From an uncultured Clostridium sp. (GTDB taxonomy: Bacteria > Bacillota > Clostridia > Lachnospirales > Lachnospiraceae): DNA of 64,000 nt. The stretch spans positions 37,933 to 101,932 of the forward strand of contig UPYT01000011.1 in assembly GCA_900538475.1 (NCBI GenBank), given 5' to 3'. This document shows, in pieces, positions 28,098 to 36,449 of the stretch (position 1 is its first letter; every line of letters begins with the position of its first letter). A model generated the notes under the pieces. That model ran no database searches, had not been told where the DNA came from, and saw only the letters and a program-made list of their open reading frames with translations. The translations under genes and the position numbers were made by a program.

Positions 28098-29096
28098 CTA
28101 AGCATTTGCTGCGGCAATAATCACCATGGCAATATCTCCCACGATCTCCTCTACCGTTGCACCTCTGGAGGAATCTGCCACTGGTTTTGCAAATCCAGAT
28201 AAGGTGTGTCCATAGCCCTTTCCTTTTGCAAAAATCTGAATCATTTTAATACCAATGTTTGCAGCATTAAGTTCAGGGAAAATCAAAATATTTGCTTTGC
28301 CCGCCACTTCACTGGGACGGTTTACTTTTTTTTCTGCCACAGCCGGTATGAGCGCCGTATCCAGCTGAAATTCCCCATCAATCTTTAGATCCGGCCTTCG
28401 CTCCCCTGCAATCCTAATCGCTTCCAGAATTTTATCCACACTGGAAGCCGTGCCCGAACCACAGGTGGAAAAGCTTAAAAATGCACAGCGGGGCTCCCAG
28501 CTCATCAATGCACGAATATTATCACAAGAGGCAATGGCTATAGAAGCCAGTTCATCTGCCTCCGGTTCTGGATTCAACCCACAGTCTGCTAATGCAATAC
28601 GATTCCCCTCAGATCCTTCAAAACCCGGTATCTCTGTCATTGCAAAAATCGATGGAACATCCACACCATCCTGCATACCAATAGTCTGCTGTGCAGCAAG
28701 CAGCACATCTCCTGTTGTGTTGATATGGCCACAGAATGTAGCGTCCACATCACCCACTGCCTCTAGAATCATGGCGTAATACATGGGATTTTTCATTTTT
28801 CTCTTCGCACCTTTTTCAGACAGCATCAGCTTTGGATAGGACATATACCTTGAAACAACCGAATCACGGTATGCTTCGTCGGTCACATCCACAATCTCCA
28901 TGTCGTCAATCCTGACCCTCGCTTTCTGTGCTGTTTCCCGGATCACTGCAGGATCATTGACCAGCACCGGTATGCCGATTCCAGCATCAAGCACCTGCCT
29001 AGCAGCTAGAAGCGTCTTCTCTGCCTCACACTCAGGCAATGCGATTCTTTTTGGATTCAACTTCGCTTTATGAATCAGTTCTTCAATTAATACCAT
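28098..29096 (-). CDS. Phosphate acyltransferase (phosphotransbutyrylase/phosphotransacetylase family)
   Basis: A 332-residue enzyme exchanging CoA (or another pantetheine thiol) for phosphate on an acyl group. Family segments: KRIALPECEAEKTLLAA, ATFCGHINTTGDVLLAAQQT and the C-terminal NILIFPELNAANIGIKMIQ then GFAKPVADSSRGATVEEIV. The last two are more like phosphotransacetylase than typical Ptb, but pairing with a butyrate-type kinase suggests a Ptb-like role. Its ATG lies two bases after the stop of the DUF1097 gene. Confidence 0.87.
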   Translation of the reverse strand: MVLIEELIHKAKLNPKRIALPECEAEKTLLAARQVLDAGIGIPVLVNDPAVIRETAQKARVRIDDMEIVDVTDEAYRDSVVSRYMSYPKLMLSEKGAKRKMKNPMYYAMILEAVGDVDATFCGHINTTGDVLLAAQQTIGMQDGVDVPSIFAMTEIPGFEGSEGNRIALADCGLNPEPEADELASIAIASCDNIRALMSWEPRCAFLSFSTCGSGTASSVDKILEAIRIAGERRPDLKIDGEFQLDTALIPAVAEKKVNRPSEVAGKANILIFPELNAANIGIKMIQIFAKGKGYGHTLSGFAKPVADSSRGATVEEIVGDIAMVIIAAANA

Positions 29097-29097
29097 T

Positions 29098-29631
29098 CTA
29101 ATCTGCTCCCTTCTTTCGTTTTTCTCCTGTAATCATTCGAATCAATGCACTTTGAAATAGGTCCACTCCAATTCCCACATATACCACGCCTACCACCATT
29201 GCCACACCGATCTGAATCGCAAAGCTACCGATCTCATCCATTGCTGCCGATGCCATAATCGTAAGGCCAATCGCCCATCCGCAAAGCCATGCAGGAAGAA
29301 AAATCCATTTTTTTAACCATGTACCCACAAGAACCGCCAGTCCGCCCATTGCAAACAGTATCATATATAGTTCTAAATCTGGATTCCAGTTCAGGCTGTC
29401 CATAATTACCAAAGCTACTACTGCCCAAAGATCCCCGCACAGAAATCCTATACAAATTTTAAAGGCATCTTTATATTTATTTCCATTAGTCACAAACAGA
29501 CCTGCACAAATTAGTGCCACAGCGCCAGTCGTCACTCCGATATATGGTGCTGCAACCGCCCACAGAGGAGGCAATACTGCGATTCCAAGGGCTAATGTCA
29601 TTGTTTCTGTCCACATTTTCCTACGTTCCAT
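29098..29631 (-). CDS. DUF1097 family membrane protein
   Basis: A 177-residue protein with about five or six hydrophobic helices and a basic C-terminus (GEKRKKGAD). The pattern of WTETMTLALGIAVLPPLWAV then TGAVALICAGLFVTNGNKYKDAFKI resembles the DUF1097 family (E. coli YcdZ), of unknown function. It sits inside the acyl-degradation operon between the hydrolase and the phosphotransacylase, nine bases after the former, so it could move a substrate or product. Confidence 0.75.
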   Translation of the reverse strand: MERRKMWTETMTLALGIAVLPPLWAVAAPYIGVTTGAVALICAGLFVTNGNKYKDAFKICIGFLCGDLWAVVALVIMDSLNWNPDLELYMILFAMGGLAVLVGTWLKKWIFLPAWLCGWAIGLTIMASAAMDEIGSFAIQIGVAMVVGVVYVGIGVDLFQSALIRMITGEKRKKGAD

Positions 29632-29640
29632 GTTTCTTCC

Positions 29641-30570
29641 CTAATCTTTCAACAAATATTCCTTCAGGATTTTTTCCGTCCTCTTAAGGATCATCTCCGC
29701 CCGTTGAGATAATTTAGGGCTATGAAGCGCCAGAATATCTTCTGGTTGTTCCTGATAACATGGCAAATTAAAATAATCCTCCATATATCCATGATGCATC
29801 TCTGTTACAATTTTCTCTGTTATCACAGGAACTCCTGCCGCTCTCAAAAGGGCGGCATATGCCGCCCCTTCCTCACAAAGAGCATCCCTCTCTGCCATAA
29901 ACAAAGCTGTCGGAGCACTGCCTTTCAACATTTCTCTGGTTGCATATAAAGGAGAAATATATGGATTTCTAGGATCTTCTCCATTTCCATAAAGTTCCGT
30001 AAAGGCCTCCATCACTTCTACCGGAAGATTGGCAGGATATGATTTTTTGGAAGCCGGTGCTGTCACACCGTCCAAATAGGGATAGTGAAGGATTTGACAC
30101 ACCAGTCTGAACTCCTTTTTTTCTGCAGCCTGCATGGCTGTGACTGTAGCAAGCGTTGCCCCAGCACTGAAACCCATGACCGCCATCCTATCCGGATCTA
30201 TTCCAAACTTATTACTATGTTTCTGTACATAATTTACTGTGTCATAAGCATCCTGAACTGCTGCCGGATATGGATACTCCGGTGCTTTCCTGTAATTCAC
30301 CCCAATAACTGTGATACCTGTTTCTCTGCATATTCTCTCGCAAAGATAATCATCCTTTGCCGCATCCCCCAGTACCAGCCCACCTCCATGAAATTCAAAG
30401 AGCACTGCTCCAGGTTCCTCAGTTCCTCTATGCAGATATATCTCGATTTCCCGATCAGCAAGAGGTATCATCATCTGTTCGCCCCTGACAGGATTCTTCC
30501 GGATAATCTCCATAGTAGATTCCCGGAGAGACGGTACTATCTTACAAAAGCTTCTGGTGAATGTTCCCAT
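29641..30570 (-). CDS. Alpha/beta hydrolase, hormone-sensitive-lipase family
   Basis: A 309-residue esterase. The oxyanion-hole HGGG motif lies at residues 61-64 (LFEFHGGGLVLGDA), the nucleophile is Ser135 in VMGFSAGATLA, the acid probably lies in MAERDALCEEG and the base in TEMHHGYMEDYF. HSL-family enzymes cleave short acyl esters in the cytoplasm. It is the second hydrolase in this operon, between the MFS transporter and the DUF1097 gene. GGAG precedes the ATG. The substrate is unknown. Confidence 0.88.
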   Translation of the reverse strand: MGTFTRSFCKIVPSLRESTMEIIRKNPVRGEQMMIPLADREIEIYLHRGTEEPGAVLFEFHGGGLVLGDAAKDDYLCERICRETGITVIGVNYRKAPEYPYPAAVQDAYDTVNYVQKHSNKFGIDPDRMAVMGFSAGATLATVTAMQAAEKKEFRLVCQILHYPYLDGVTAPASKKSYPANLPVEVMEAFTELYGNGEDPRNPYISPLYATREMLKGSAPTALFMAERDALCEEGAAYAALLRAAGVPVITEKIVTEMHHGYMEDYFNLPCYQEQPEDILALHSPKLSQRAEMILKRTEKILKEYLLKD

Positions 30571-30587
30571 ATCCTGCTCCTTTTATC

Positions 30588-31952
30588 CTATTTTCCTTCT
30601 TGTTCTTTTGCCAAGGCAATCAACTGCTTTTCAACTTCCGCATCATCGCACTCTTTCTCATCGCTGATTCTGGAAATAACCAAAGCTCCGATTCCACAAG
30701 CAATGATAAAGATACCGTATCCTCCTACCCAGCTTCCGCCTGTCAGCATTTTTCCTAAAGTCAGCACAGCAAAGCCCATGCTCTGGATGATCGTTGCCAG
30801 AGGCGTACATACCCGGTTGGCAGACAGAAATTCATATCTTCCAAATTTTGAAATTACCATAGACGGCATCAGATTTGGAATACCGCCTGCAGTAAAACAC
30901 AGACAGCAGGTTACAATCGTGCAGGCAATCTCAGGAAGCTTATCCAGCATCACTAATACAATCAAAATCACAATATATGCAATATTATAAAGAACCCCTG
31001 CCTTTTTTGTACCAATTCTTGTGTCAAGATATCCCCAGCAAAAGCTTCCAATCAGCCCAACAATTGTTGCTCCTGCAAGAATCGCTACCGGCTTGCCCAC
31101 ATTTTCAAAATATCCAGTGCTCATCATTCTGACAATCAGCTGACTCATAACACCTGCTGTAGTAGCCCACGGAATGCCAAATCCGATACAGATCATCCAA
31201 ACCGACTTATTTTTCAGTAAATCTCTCATGGTATATCGTGATCTAAAATAGCGCAGAAGGTCAGTCTTTTTGCTGTCCGCCTTTTCAATTCTCTCCTCTG
31301 GCCGCATATTATCCGGATAACAGCCTTTCTCTTCCGGTGTATTCGTCAGCATAGTAAACGTTAGAACGGCAAGCAGCACCAGGATAACTGCCAGGACATA
31401 ACAAAATCCCTTCCATCCAATTCCTCCGCTCATACACCAGGTTACAAAAGGCACCAGAATCATACTGGTAAGAGGCAGACCCATGGTTGTCCAACCCATA
31501 ACAACTCCTTTTCTGGTCGGAAACCAGGAGCCAATAAAGCCATGGTGTACAGCGAAAGCAAGGCAAGTTCCAAATACCTGAGTGATAAACAGCCCTACCA
31601 CATACATAGTGAATGTAGTGATATTACCCATAAAAACAACCCCTGCCGCCATACCTGCGCAGGAAACGGTAGCTACAATTTTTGTTCCTTTTTTATAGAC
31701 CAGATTGGTAAAAAATACTCCCAACAGACAGCAGACAATACCAATAGGTGTCAGGACAGCAGTCAGCATATCACTGGTAACCGTCATCCCACTAGTTTCA
31801 CTGAGCATTGCCGCCAGATTTAATCCATATCCATTGATTCCATCGACTGCAAATGCACTGTACATCATCTGATATAAAATGCAGATAATAATCAGGAACC
31901 ACCCCCAGCTCCCAAAACTTACTGCATTTGTATTTGATTTTTGATTACTCAT
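30588..31952 (-). CDS. MFS transporter, OFA (oxalate/formate antiporter)-like
   Basis: A 454-residue transporter with about twelve helices. The start WGWFLIIICILYQMMYSAFAVDGINGYGLNL, the long cytoplasmic loop after helix six (TPEEKGCYPDNMRPEERIEK) and the FGTCLAFAVHHGFIGSWFPTRKGVVMG region resemble the oxalate/formate antiporter subfamily, whose members carry monocarboxylates and related anions. Start at 31952 after AAAGGAG. It overlaps the acpS stop by eight bases, so translation is coupled. Confidence 0.85.
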   Translation of the reverse strand: MSNQKSNTNAVSFGSWGWFLIIICILYQMMYSAFAVDGINGYGLNLAAMLSETSGMTVTSDMLTAVLTPIGIVCCLLGVFFTNLVYKKGTKIVATVSCAGMAAGVVFMGNITTFTMYVVGLFITQVFGTCLAFAVHHGFIGSWFPTRKGVVMGWTTMGLPLTSMILVPFVTWCMSGGIGWKGFCYVLAVILVLLAVLTFTMLTNTPEEKGCYPDNMRPEERIEKADSKKTDLLRYFRSRYTMRDLLKNKSVWMICIGFGIPWATTAGVMSQLIVRMMSTGYFENVGKPVAILAGATIVGLIGSFCWGYLDTRIGTKKAGVLYNIAYIVILIVLVMLDKLPEIACTIVTCCLCFTAGGIPNLMPSMVISKFGRYEFLSANRVCTPLATIIQSMGFAVLTLGKMLTGGSWVGGYGIFIIACGIGALVISRISDEKECDDAEVEKQLIALAKEQEGK

Positions 31953-32346
31953 GACATTTCTCTCCTTTGCTCTCCCCAATAGCTATGGCATATGCTATGG
32001 CATACTCTGTATCATAGGACAAAGAAATCAGCACTTTTTCAATCCCTGCTTTTCTTGCATCTTCTTCGATCTTCCCATGCAGATTCACATAAGGCTGACC
32101 GGAATCCCAATTTAGTATTTCAATTTCATTTAAACTCACGTTCTCAGCGCTTCTGTTCAAGGCCTTGAATACAGCTTCTTTTCCAGCAAATCTAGTTGCA
32201 AAATAACAGAGTGGATTCTCACGGAGAGCCGCCTGGCGAAGTTCCTCCTCGGTATATGTCTTCCTTGCAAAAGGATCTTCCGGCTTCAGATATTCCGCCA
32301 CTAGATGATCCATCTTTAAAATATCTGTACCAATTCCTCTAACCAC
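31945..32346 (-). CDS. acpS: Holo-acyl-carrier-protein synthase
   Basis: A 133-residue 4'-phosphopantetheinyl transferase that converts apo-ACP to holo-ACP using CoA. The VRGIGTDILKMDHL start holds the metal-binding Asp, and ATRFAGKEAVFKALNRS holds the conserved Glu and Lys. The start codon is GTG, with AGAGG seven bases upstream. It lies between a gene for an ACP-hydrolase fusion and an MFS transporter gene that it overlaps. This is an unusual site for the housekeeping copy and suggests it serves the fusion protein. Confidence 0.93.
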   Translation of the reverse strand: MVRGIGTDILKMDHLVAEYLKPEDPFARKTYTEEELRQAALRENPLCYFATRFAGKEAVFKALNRSAENVSLNEIEILNWDSGQPYVNLHGKIEEDARKAGIEKVLISLSYDTEYAIAYAIAIGESKGEKCHE

Positions 32347-32377
32347 AACTTATCCTCTCACTTTTTCCTTTTTATGT

Positions 32378-32408
32378 CAGAAAGAGCCATCCAGAATGGC
32401 TCTTTCTG
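32378..32408. terminator. Hairpin between the ACP-hydrolase gene and acpS
   Basis: A 13-bp perfect stem (CAGAAAGAGCCAT) with a five-base loop. On the minus strand the stem is followed by ACATAAAAAGG rather than a U run, so it is a partial terminator, attenuator or mRNA-stability hairpin rather than a clean terminator. Confidence 0.55.
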
Positions 32409-32416
32409 GGTTTTGT

Positions 32417-34573
32417 TTATCGGTATACGTATTCCCCCGCCTTGTATTTCGGTGGAATCACCGGTACCTGAATAAAGGATTCATATTGTCCACCAGTATA
32501 AATGATTTGACGCCCGTGGTTATCTGTATCCCATGCCAAGGGCTCAAACCATCCCTCGCGGATATAATGTCCTGCAATCTGAATTCTCAGTTTTTCTCCC
32601 TTATGCCAGATTCTTGCAGAAGGTACAATCTCAATGTCAACGGGCACAATTTCTCCCGGCTCCACTTTCAATTCTCTTCTATGAGCCATCACCGGCTGTA
32701 CCATGGTTCCCTTTACCACCTGACATTCCTTCGGATCCAATTCCCGGTGAGAAATACGGCATTTTCCCCACGCTCCTGGATGAGGCTCATTCAGAGTATA
32801 CCACGGAATCCAGTTGCCCTCGGCATCTGCTTTCTGAATGTTGATGAACATATCCATATCATTGTAAGCCTCTGCAGCAACATACAGATGCAGATACATA
32901 TATCCTGTCAATTCTGTATCCTCCTCAAAGGTCATATCAAATTCTACCTTCCCTGTATTGCCGTCATAGGCAACGGCAGCCTCCTGGGAAACTGGTGCCT
33001 CCGCCATGGTAAGTTTGTCCGGATTGGAAGCATCCAGATAGAACTTCTTGTACTGGGTTCTCTTTAACGGAAACTCATTCTCCCCACGTCTGATCTGGTA
33101 ATCACAATCATAGGCATCCATAATATCAAGACGTACCTTCGGCGTCATCTCCCAGCCATTATGGATATCCTTTAAATAGCGGTCATAGAATTGTTTCAAA
33201 TCTTCCAGATTCTCTGGTGTATAGGTATCCGGCCACTCAAAGTCCCGATGGGCACGAAGCCATTTTCTCTTGGATTTTGCTTTTCGGAATGCCTGGAAAG
33301 AGCCGCGCAGATGGAAATGAGAAAAACCTGCTGTCTGGTAAACTGGAATGTCCACTTTAGAGAAATCCGGGCGTTTATCCTCCCAGTATCCATTCATCAG
33401 CGGATATTTGACTGCCATATCCACCTGGCTGTCCACTCCACCAGTACCGGTCACCTGTGCAGAAATAAATTTATTAAAGGATAATGCTGGCACACCTCCC
33501 TCGTAGAAAGACTCACGATAAAGATCTGTGGTACACTCCCAGGGAGCAATACATTTCAGGTGAGGCGGCTGCATTGCTGCAATTCCCCACTGGTGCATTG
33601 CTACGCCTGAGTTTCCTGCCATACCTACATTACCGTTGCACCAATGCTGTGTAGCAATCCATTCAACAAAATCGTATCCGTCTTCTCTGTCCTGATGGGT
33701 AAACATATGTACATTTCCCTCAGAATGACCTGCACCACGCACATCCACATTAGCCACCGCATATCCCTGATAGCACCAATACATGGGATCCGGAGACTCA
33801 AATTTTGCCAGTTTCGATACAGTGTGAGGCGGAACTCCCATAATCTGCCACTCACTCATTCCTTCTCCCGGACGTTTTCCAAACCAGGACCAGGAAACGA
33901 TAACCGGATACTTATGACTTTCATCCTTCGGACGGAAGATATCTGTGTAAATGGTCACACCGTCTCTCATCTTTACAGCCACATCCTGCTCGCAGAGAAT
34001 TCCCGGCGCAGCCTCATAAGTACGAGGATTAAAAGCTGGACAAAATCCCTGTCCCATACGTGCCATCGGATCTTCGGAAGCCGCCAAATCCACATTTGGA
34101 TCCACAGAAACTGGCTTTCTTGCGACCATATAAACCGCTTCTAATTCTTCTCCTTGGAAGGTTTCCTTTAATGTAAAGCGTTCACGCATATTCAACTCAT
34201 CATCATGATCCGATTTTACAACATTCTCCTGTGCCTCTGTCACCTCTGCAGGTTGAGGAGCCAATGCCGGTGCTCCTGATTTTGGAAACTCCGAAGACAA
34301 TATCTCCCCGCTCTCATCCAGAGACTCTCCTAAACACTCTGTCAGCACATAATCCACTGCTTCCCCAATGGTCTTTTGACGACGGAAAGACATATAGGGA
34401 ATCTCAATATCAAACTCATCCTCCAGATACGTCGTAATCTGGGAAAAATGGGTAGACTTTGCATTACAGTCCTCTGCAAAACGAGTAATCTCTGTCAACT
34501 CATCTGCTCTTTTACCGAACAACGGTGCTGCACGCTCTACCAGTTTTTCATAAATTTCTTTTCTGATGCTCAT
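32417..34573 (-). CDS. ACP-like domain fused to a CocE/NonD-type alpha/beta hydrolase
   Basis: A 718-residue two-domain protein. Residues 1-82 resemble an acyl carrier protein: a four-helix pattern with FAEDCNAKSTHFSQITTYLE then EFDIEIPYMSF and TIGEAVDYV. Ser40 falls at the phosphopantetheine site, although the usual DSL reads KST. A Pro/Glu-rich linker runs to about 145. The rest is a CocE/NonD (X-Pro dipeptidyl-peptidase S15) hydrolase: VKMRDGVTIYTDIFRP, NVDVRGAGHSEG, nucleophile Ser322 in GMAGNSGVAMHQWG, candidate base His442 and a C-terminal jelly-roll domain. The triad Asp expected near residue 418 is not evident (GFSHFHLRGS). AAGGAGG precedes the ATG. The acpS gene follows. Confidence 0.85.
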   Translation of the reverse strand: MSIRKEIYEKLVERAAPLFGKRADELTEITRFAEDCNAKSTHFSQITTYLEDEFDIEIPYMSFRRQKTIGEAVDYVLTECLGESLDESGEILSSEFPKSGAPALAPQPAEVTEAQENVVKSDHDDELNMRERFTLKETFQGEELEAVYMVARKPVSVDPNVDLAASEDPMARMGQGFCPAFNPRTYEAAPGILCEQDVAVKMRDGVTIYTDIFRPKDESHKYPVIVSWSWFGKRPGEGMSEWQIMGVPPHTVSKLAKFESPDPMYWCYQGYAVANVDVRGAGHSEGNVHMFTHQDREDGYDFVEWIATQHWCNGNVGMAGNSGVAMHQWGIAAMQPPHLKCIAPWECTTDLYRESFYEGGVPALSFNKFISAQVTGTGGVDSQVDMAVKYPLMNGYWEDKRPDFSKVDIPVYQTAGFSHFHLRGSFQAFRKAKSKRKWLRAHRDFEWPDTYTPENLEDLKQFYDRYLKDIHNGWEMTPKVRLDIMDAYDCDYQIRRGENEFPLKRTQYKKFYLDASNPDKLTMAEAPVSQEAAVAYDGNTGKVEFDMTFEEDTELTGYMYLHLYVAAEAYNDMDMFINIQKADAEGNWIPWYTLNEPHPGAWGKCRISHRELDPKECQVVKGTMVQPVMAHRRELKVEPGEIVPVDIEIVPSARIWHKGEKLRIQIAGHYIREGWFEPLAWDTDNHGRQIIYTGGQYESFIQVPVIPPKYKAGEYVYR

Positions 34574-34620
34574 ATTCTTCCTCCTTTTTGTTTATAGCAC
34601 AATAGCAATTGATTTGCTTT

Positions 34621-34650
34621 ATTATGTTGATTTTGTAAAAACCTTCTCAA
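34621..34650 (-). promoter_or_regulatory. Candidate promoter of the ACP-hydrolase operon
   Basis: Read on the minus strand: TTGAGA, 18 bases, CATAAT. The rest of the 228-base divergent region is AT-rich. An 11-base inverted repeat (ACAATCATTGT, 34754-34764) near the pucR start could bind the regulator. Confidence 0.4.
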
Positions 34651-34801
34651 ATTCTTGCTTTTTATAACTATATTATATATAATACAACCAGTAGAAACCA
34701 TGTGTTCCAAACTAAAGCAGTGCTGTTCTTGGCCTTTATTTTTATGTTATAACACAATCATTGTTTGAAGAAACATTGATCCGAATCATAGGGGAATTAT
34801 T

Positions 34802-36334
34802 ATGGAATTATCAAAACTGATCCACAAATTACATTATATAAATTGTTTTTGGAAACATACAGCCAACTCCAGTACAGAGATCTATCAATGCTGTTGTCTG
34901 AAAGATGAAAATACACTGAGAGAACATGTTCTCTATCTCTGTACTCCACAACAATTGGATAAAGAAATGGACAGGAGTGAATACAATTTCTTGTGTATTT
35001 TCTCTGATCCACAAACTTCCTGCAGCGTACTGTATCAAAACGCTAATTATATTGAACTGTGTGAGGATGCAGAACTGAAGACGGTCGAATCACAGCTTCT
35101 TGATATTATGATTCGCCATCAGATGCTTGCAGACCATATGCATCTGATTATACAGATTTTTCATGATAATTTAGGACTTCAGGCTTTAACAGATGCAGCC
35201 TATGATATTTTAGGTAATCCTATCCTTATCGCAGATAATAGTTATAAGATTCTTGCTTCCTGCATGAATCCGATCTACAGTCGCCCTGACCTTGATGTAC
35301 AGAAAGAACTAGGTTATATGCTGGAAAACAATATTGCAGCCATGAAGCAGGATCGTATATTTGAAAAAGCCAGAAAAGCCCATTATCCTTATTACTGCAA
35401 ATCAAAGGGTGCATCTGAAGGCTGGATTACTGCTATGGTTTACATACATAATATTGAAACAGCCCACATCGCGACAGCAGACAGCAACCGCCTGTTTACG
35501 CAAGAAGATTTCGAGTTTATCGACTTTCTCTGCCGTATCGTATCTCTGGAACTGCAAAAAAGCGACTTTTATAAAACAAACCGCTCGATGATGCACAATT
35601 TTTTTCTTTTAGAACTGTTGGACAATCATGTTCTGGATCTGGCAACCATTTACAGAAGGGCTCAGTGTCTTGGTTGGACCAATACCGAGTATCTCCGGAT
35701 TATGACAATTACAGATAAAACAGCAGCGATTTTTGATCAGAAAGCACGATTGGTCTCCCAGCAGATGACAACGCTGTTTCCCGTGTGCCATTGGGCCATT
35801 TACAAGGGACAGATCATATTTCTGATTGGTACTCCTGACCCTTCTCCAGAAAGGTTCCGTGCTGATAAGCGCTTATCCGATTTTCTAGAAGTAAACCACC
35901 TGACAGCATCCTTCTGCCGTGCCTTCCACAGTCTCCTTGACACAAAACAGTTTTACGAGGAGTCCCTGGTAGCGTACCAGTTAGGCCAGCGTTTTTCTCC
36001 GGAAACATGTATGTACTTTTACACAGATTATATCTGTCATCATATCGCTGAAATCCTGTCAGAACACAGCAGACTGTCTAATTTCTACCACCCGGTCATC
36101 GATATAATCAAGGAATACGATAAGCAGCACAATTCTCGTCTTCTGGATACGCTAAAAGAATATCTTACCTATCCCGATAACCCGGGACAGGCTGCCGAGC
36201 ACCTGTGTATTCACAAAAACACACTGTTCTATCGGATTGCAAAAATCAAAGAACTTTTTGCCTTGGATCTGTCCAGTGGGGAAGAGCGCCTGAGCCTGCA
36301 TATGAGCCTAAAATTTATGGAGTCAGAGAGGTGA
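34802..36334 (+). CDS. PucR-family transcriptional regulator
   Basis: A 510-residue regulator. The C-terminus has the PucR/CdaR-type helix-turn-helix: LLDTLKEYLTYPDNPGQAAE followed by HLCIHKNTLFYRIAKIKELF. The N-terminal 400 residues form a sensory region, with a GAF-like stretch at about 125-245 (ALTDAAYDILGNPILIADNS). It diverges from the ACP-hydrolase gene and is its probable activator, responding to a pathway substrate. PucR relatives control purine, glycerate and amino acid use. AGGGG precedes the ATG. Confidence 0.85.
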   Translation: MELSKLIHKLHYINCFWKHTANSSTEIYQCCCLKDENTLREHVLYLCTPQQLDKEMDRSEYNFLCIFSDPQTSCSVLYQNANYIELCEDAELKTVESQLLDIMIRHQMLADHMHLIIQIFHDNLGLQALTDAAYDILGNPILIADNSYKILASCMNPIYSRPDLDVQKELGYMLENNIAAMKQDRIFEKARKAHYPYYCKSKGASEGWITAMVYIHNIETAHIATADSNRLFTQEDFEFIDFLCRIVSLELQKSDFYKTNRSMMHNFFLLELLDNHVLDLATIYRRAQCLGWTNTEYLRIMTITDKTAAIFDQKARLVSQQMTTLFPVCHWAIYKGQIIFLIGTPDPSPERFRADKRLSDFLEVNHLTASFCRAFHSLLDTKQFYEESLVAYQLGQRFSPETCMYFYTDYICHHIAEILSEHSRLSNFYHPVIDIIKEYDKQHNSRLLDTLKEYLTYPDNPGQAAEHLCIHKNTLFYRIAKIKELFALDLSSGEERLSLHMSLKFMESER

Positions 36335-36383
36335 TCGTGCTCCCATCACCACTCCGGCTCCATATATACCTCTGATAAAAAAG

Positions 36384-36433
36384 TACCCTAATAGTTCAAC
36401 ATAGTTTCTTTTCTATGTCTTACTATTAGGGTA
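36384..36433. terminator. Bidirectional terminator
   Basis: A 12-bp stem (TACCCTAATAGT with complement) plus an inner ACATAG/CTATGT stem, with a T run on the minus strand. It separates pucR and the convergent deacetylase gene. Confidence 0.85.
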
Positions 36434-36449
36434 AAATTTGCCTTATTCC

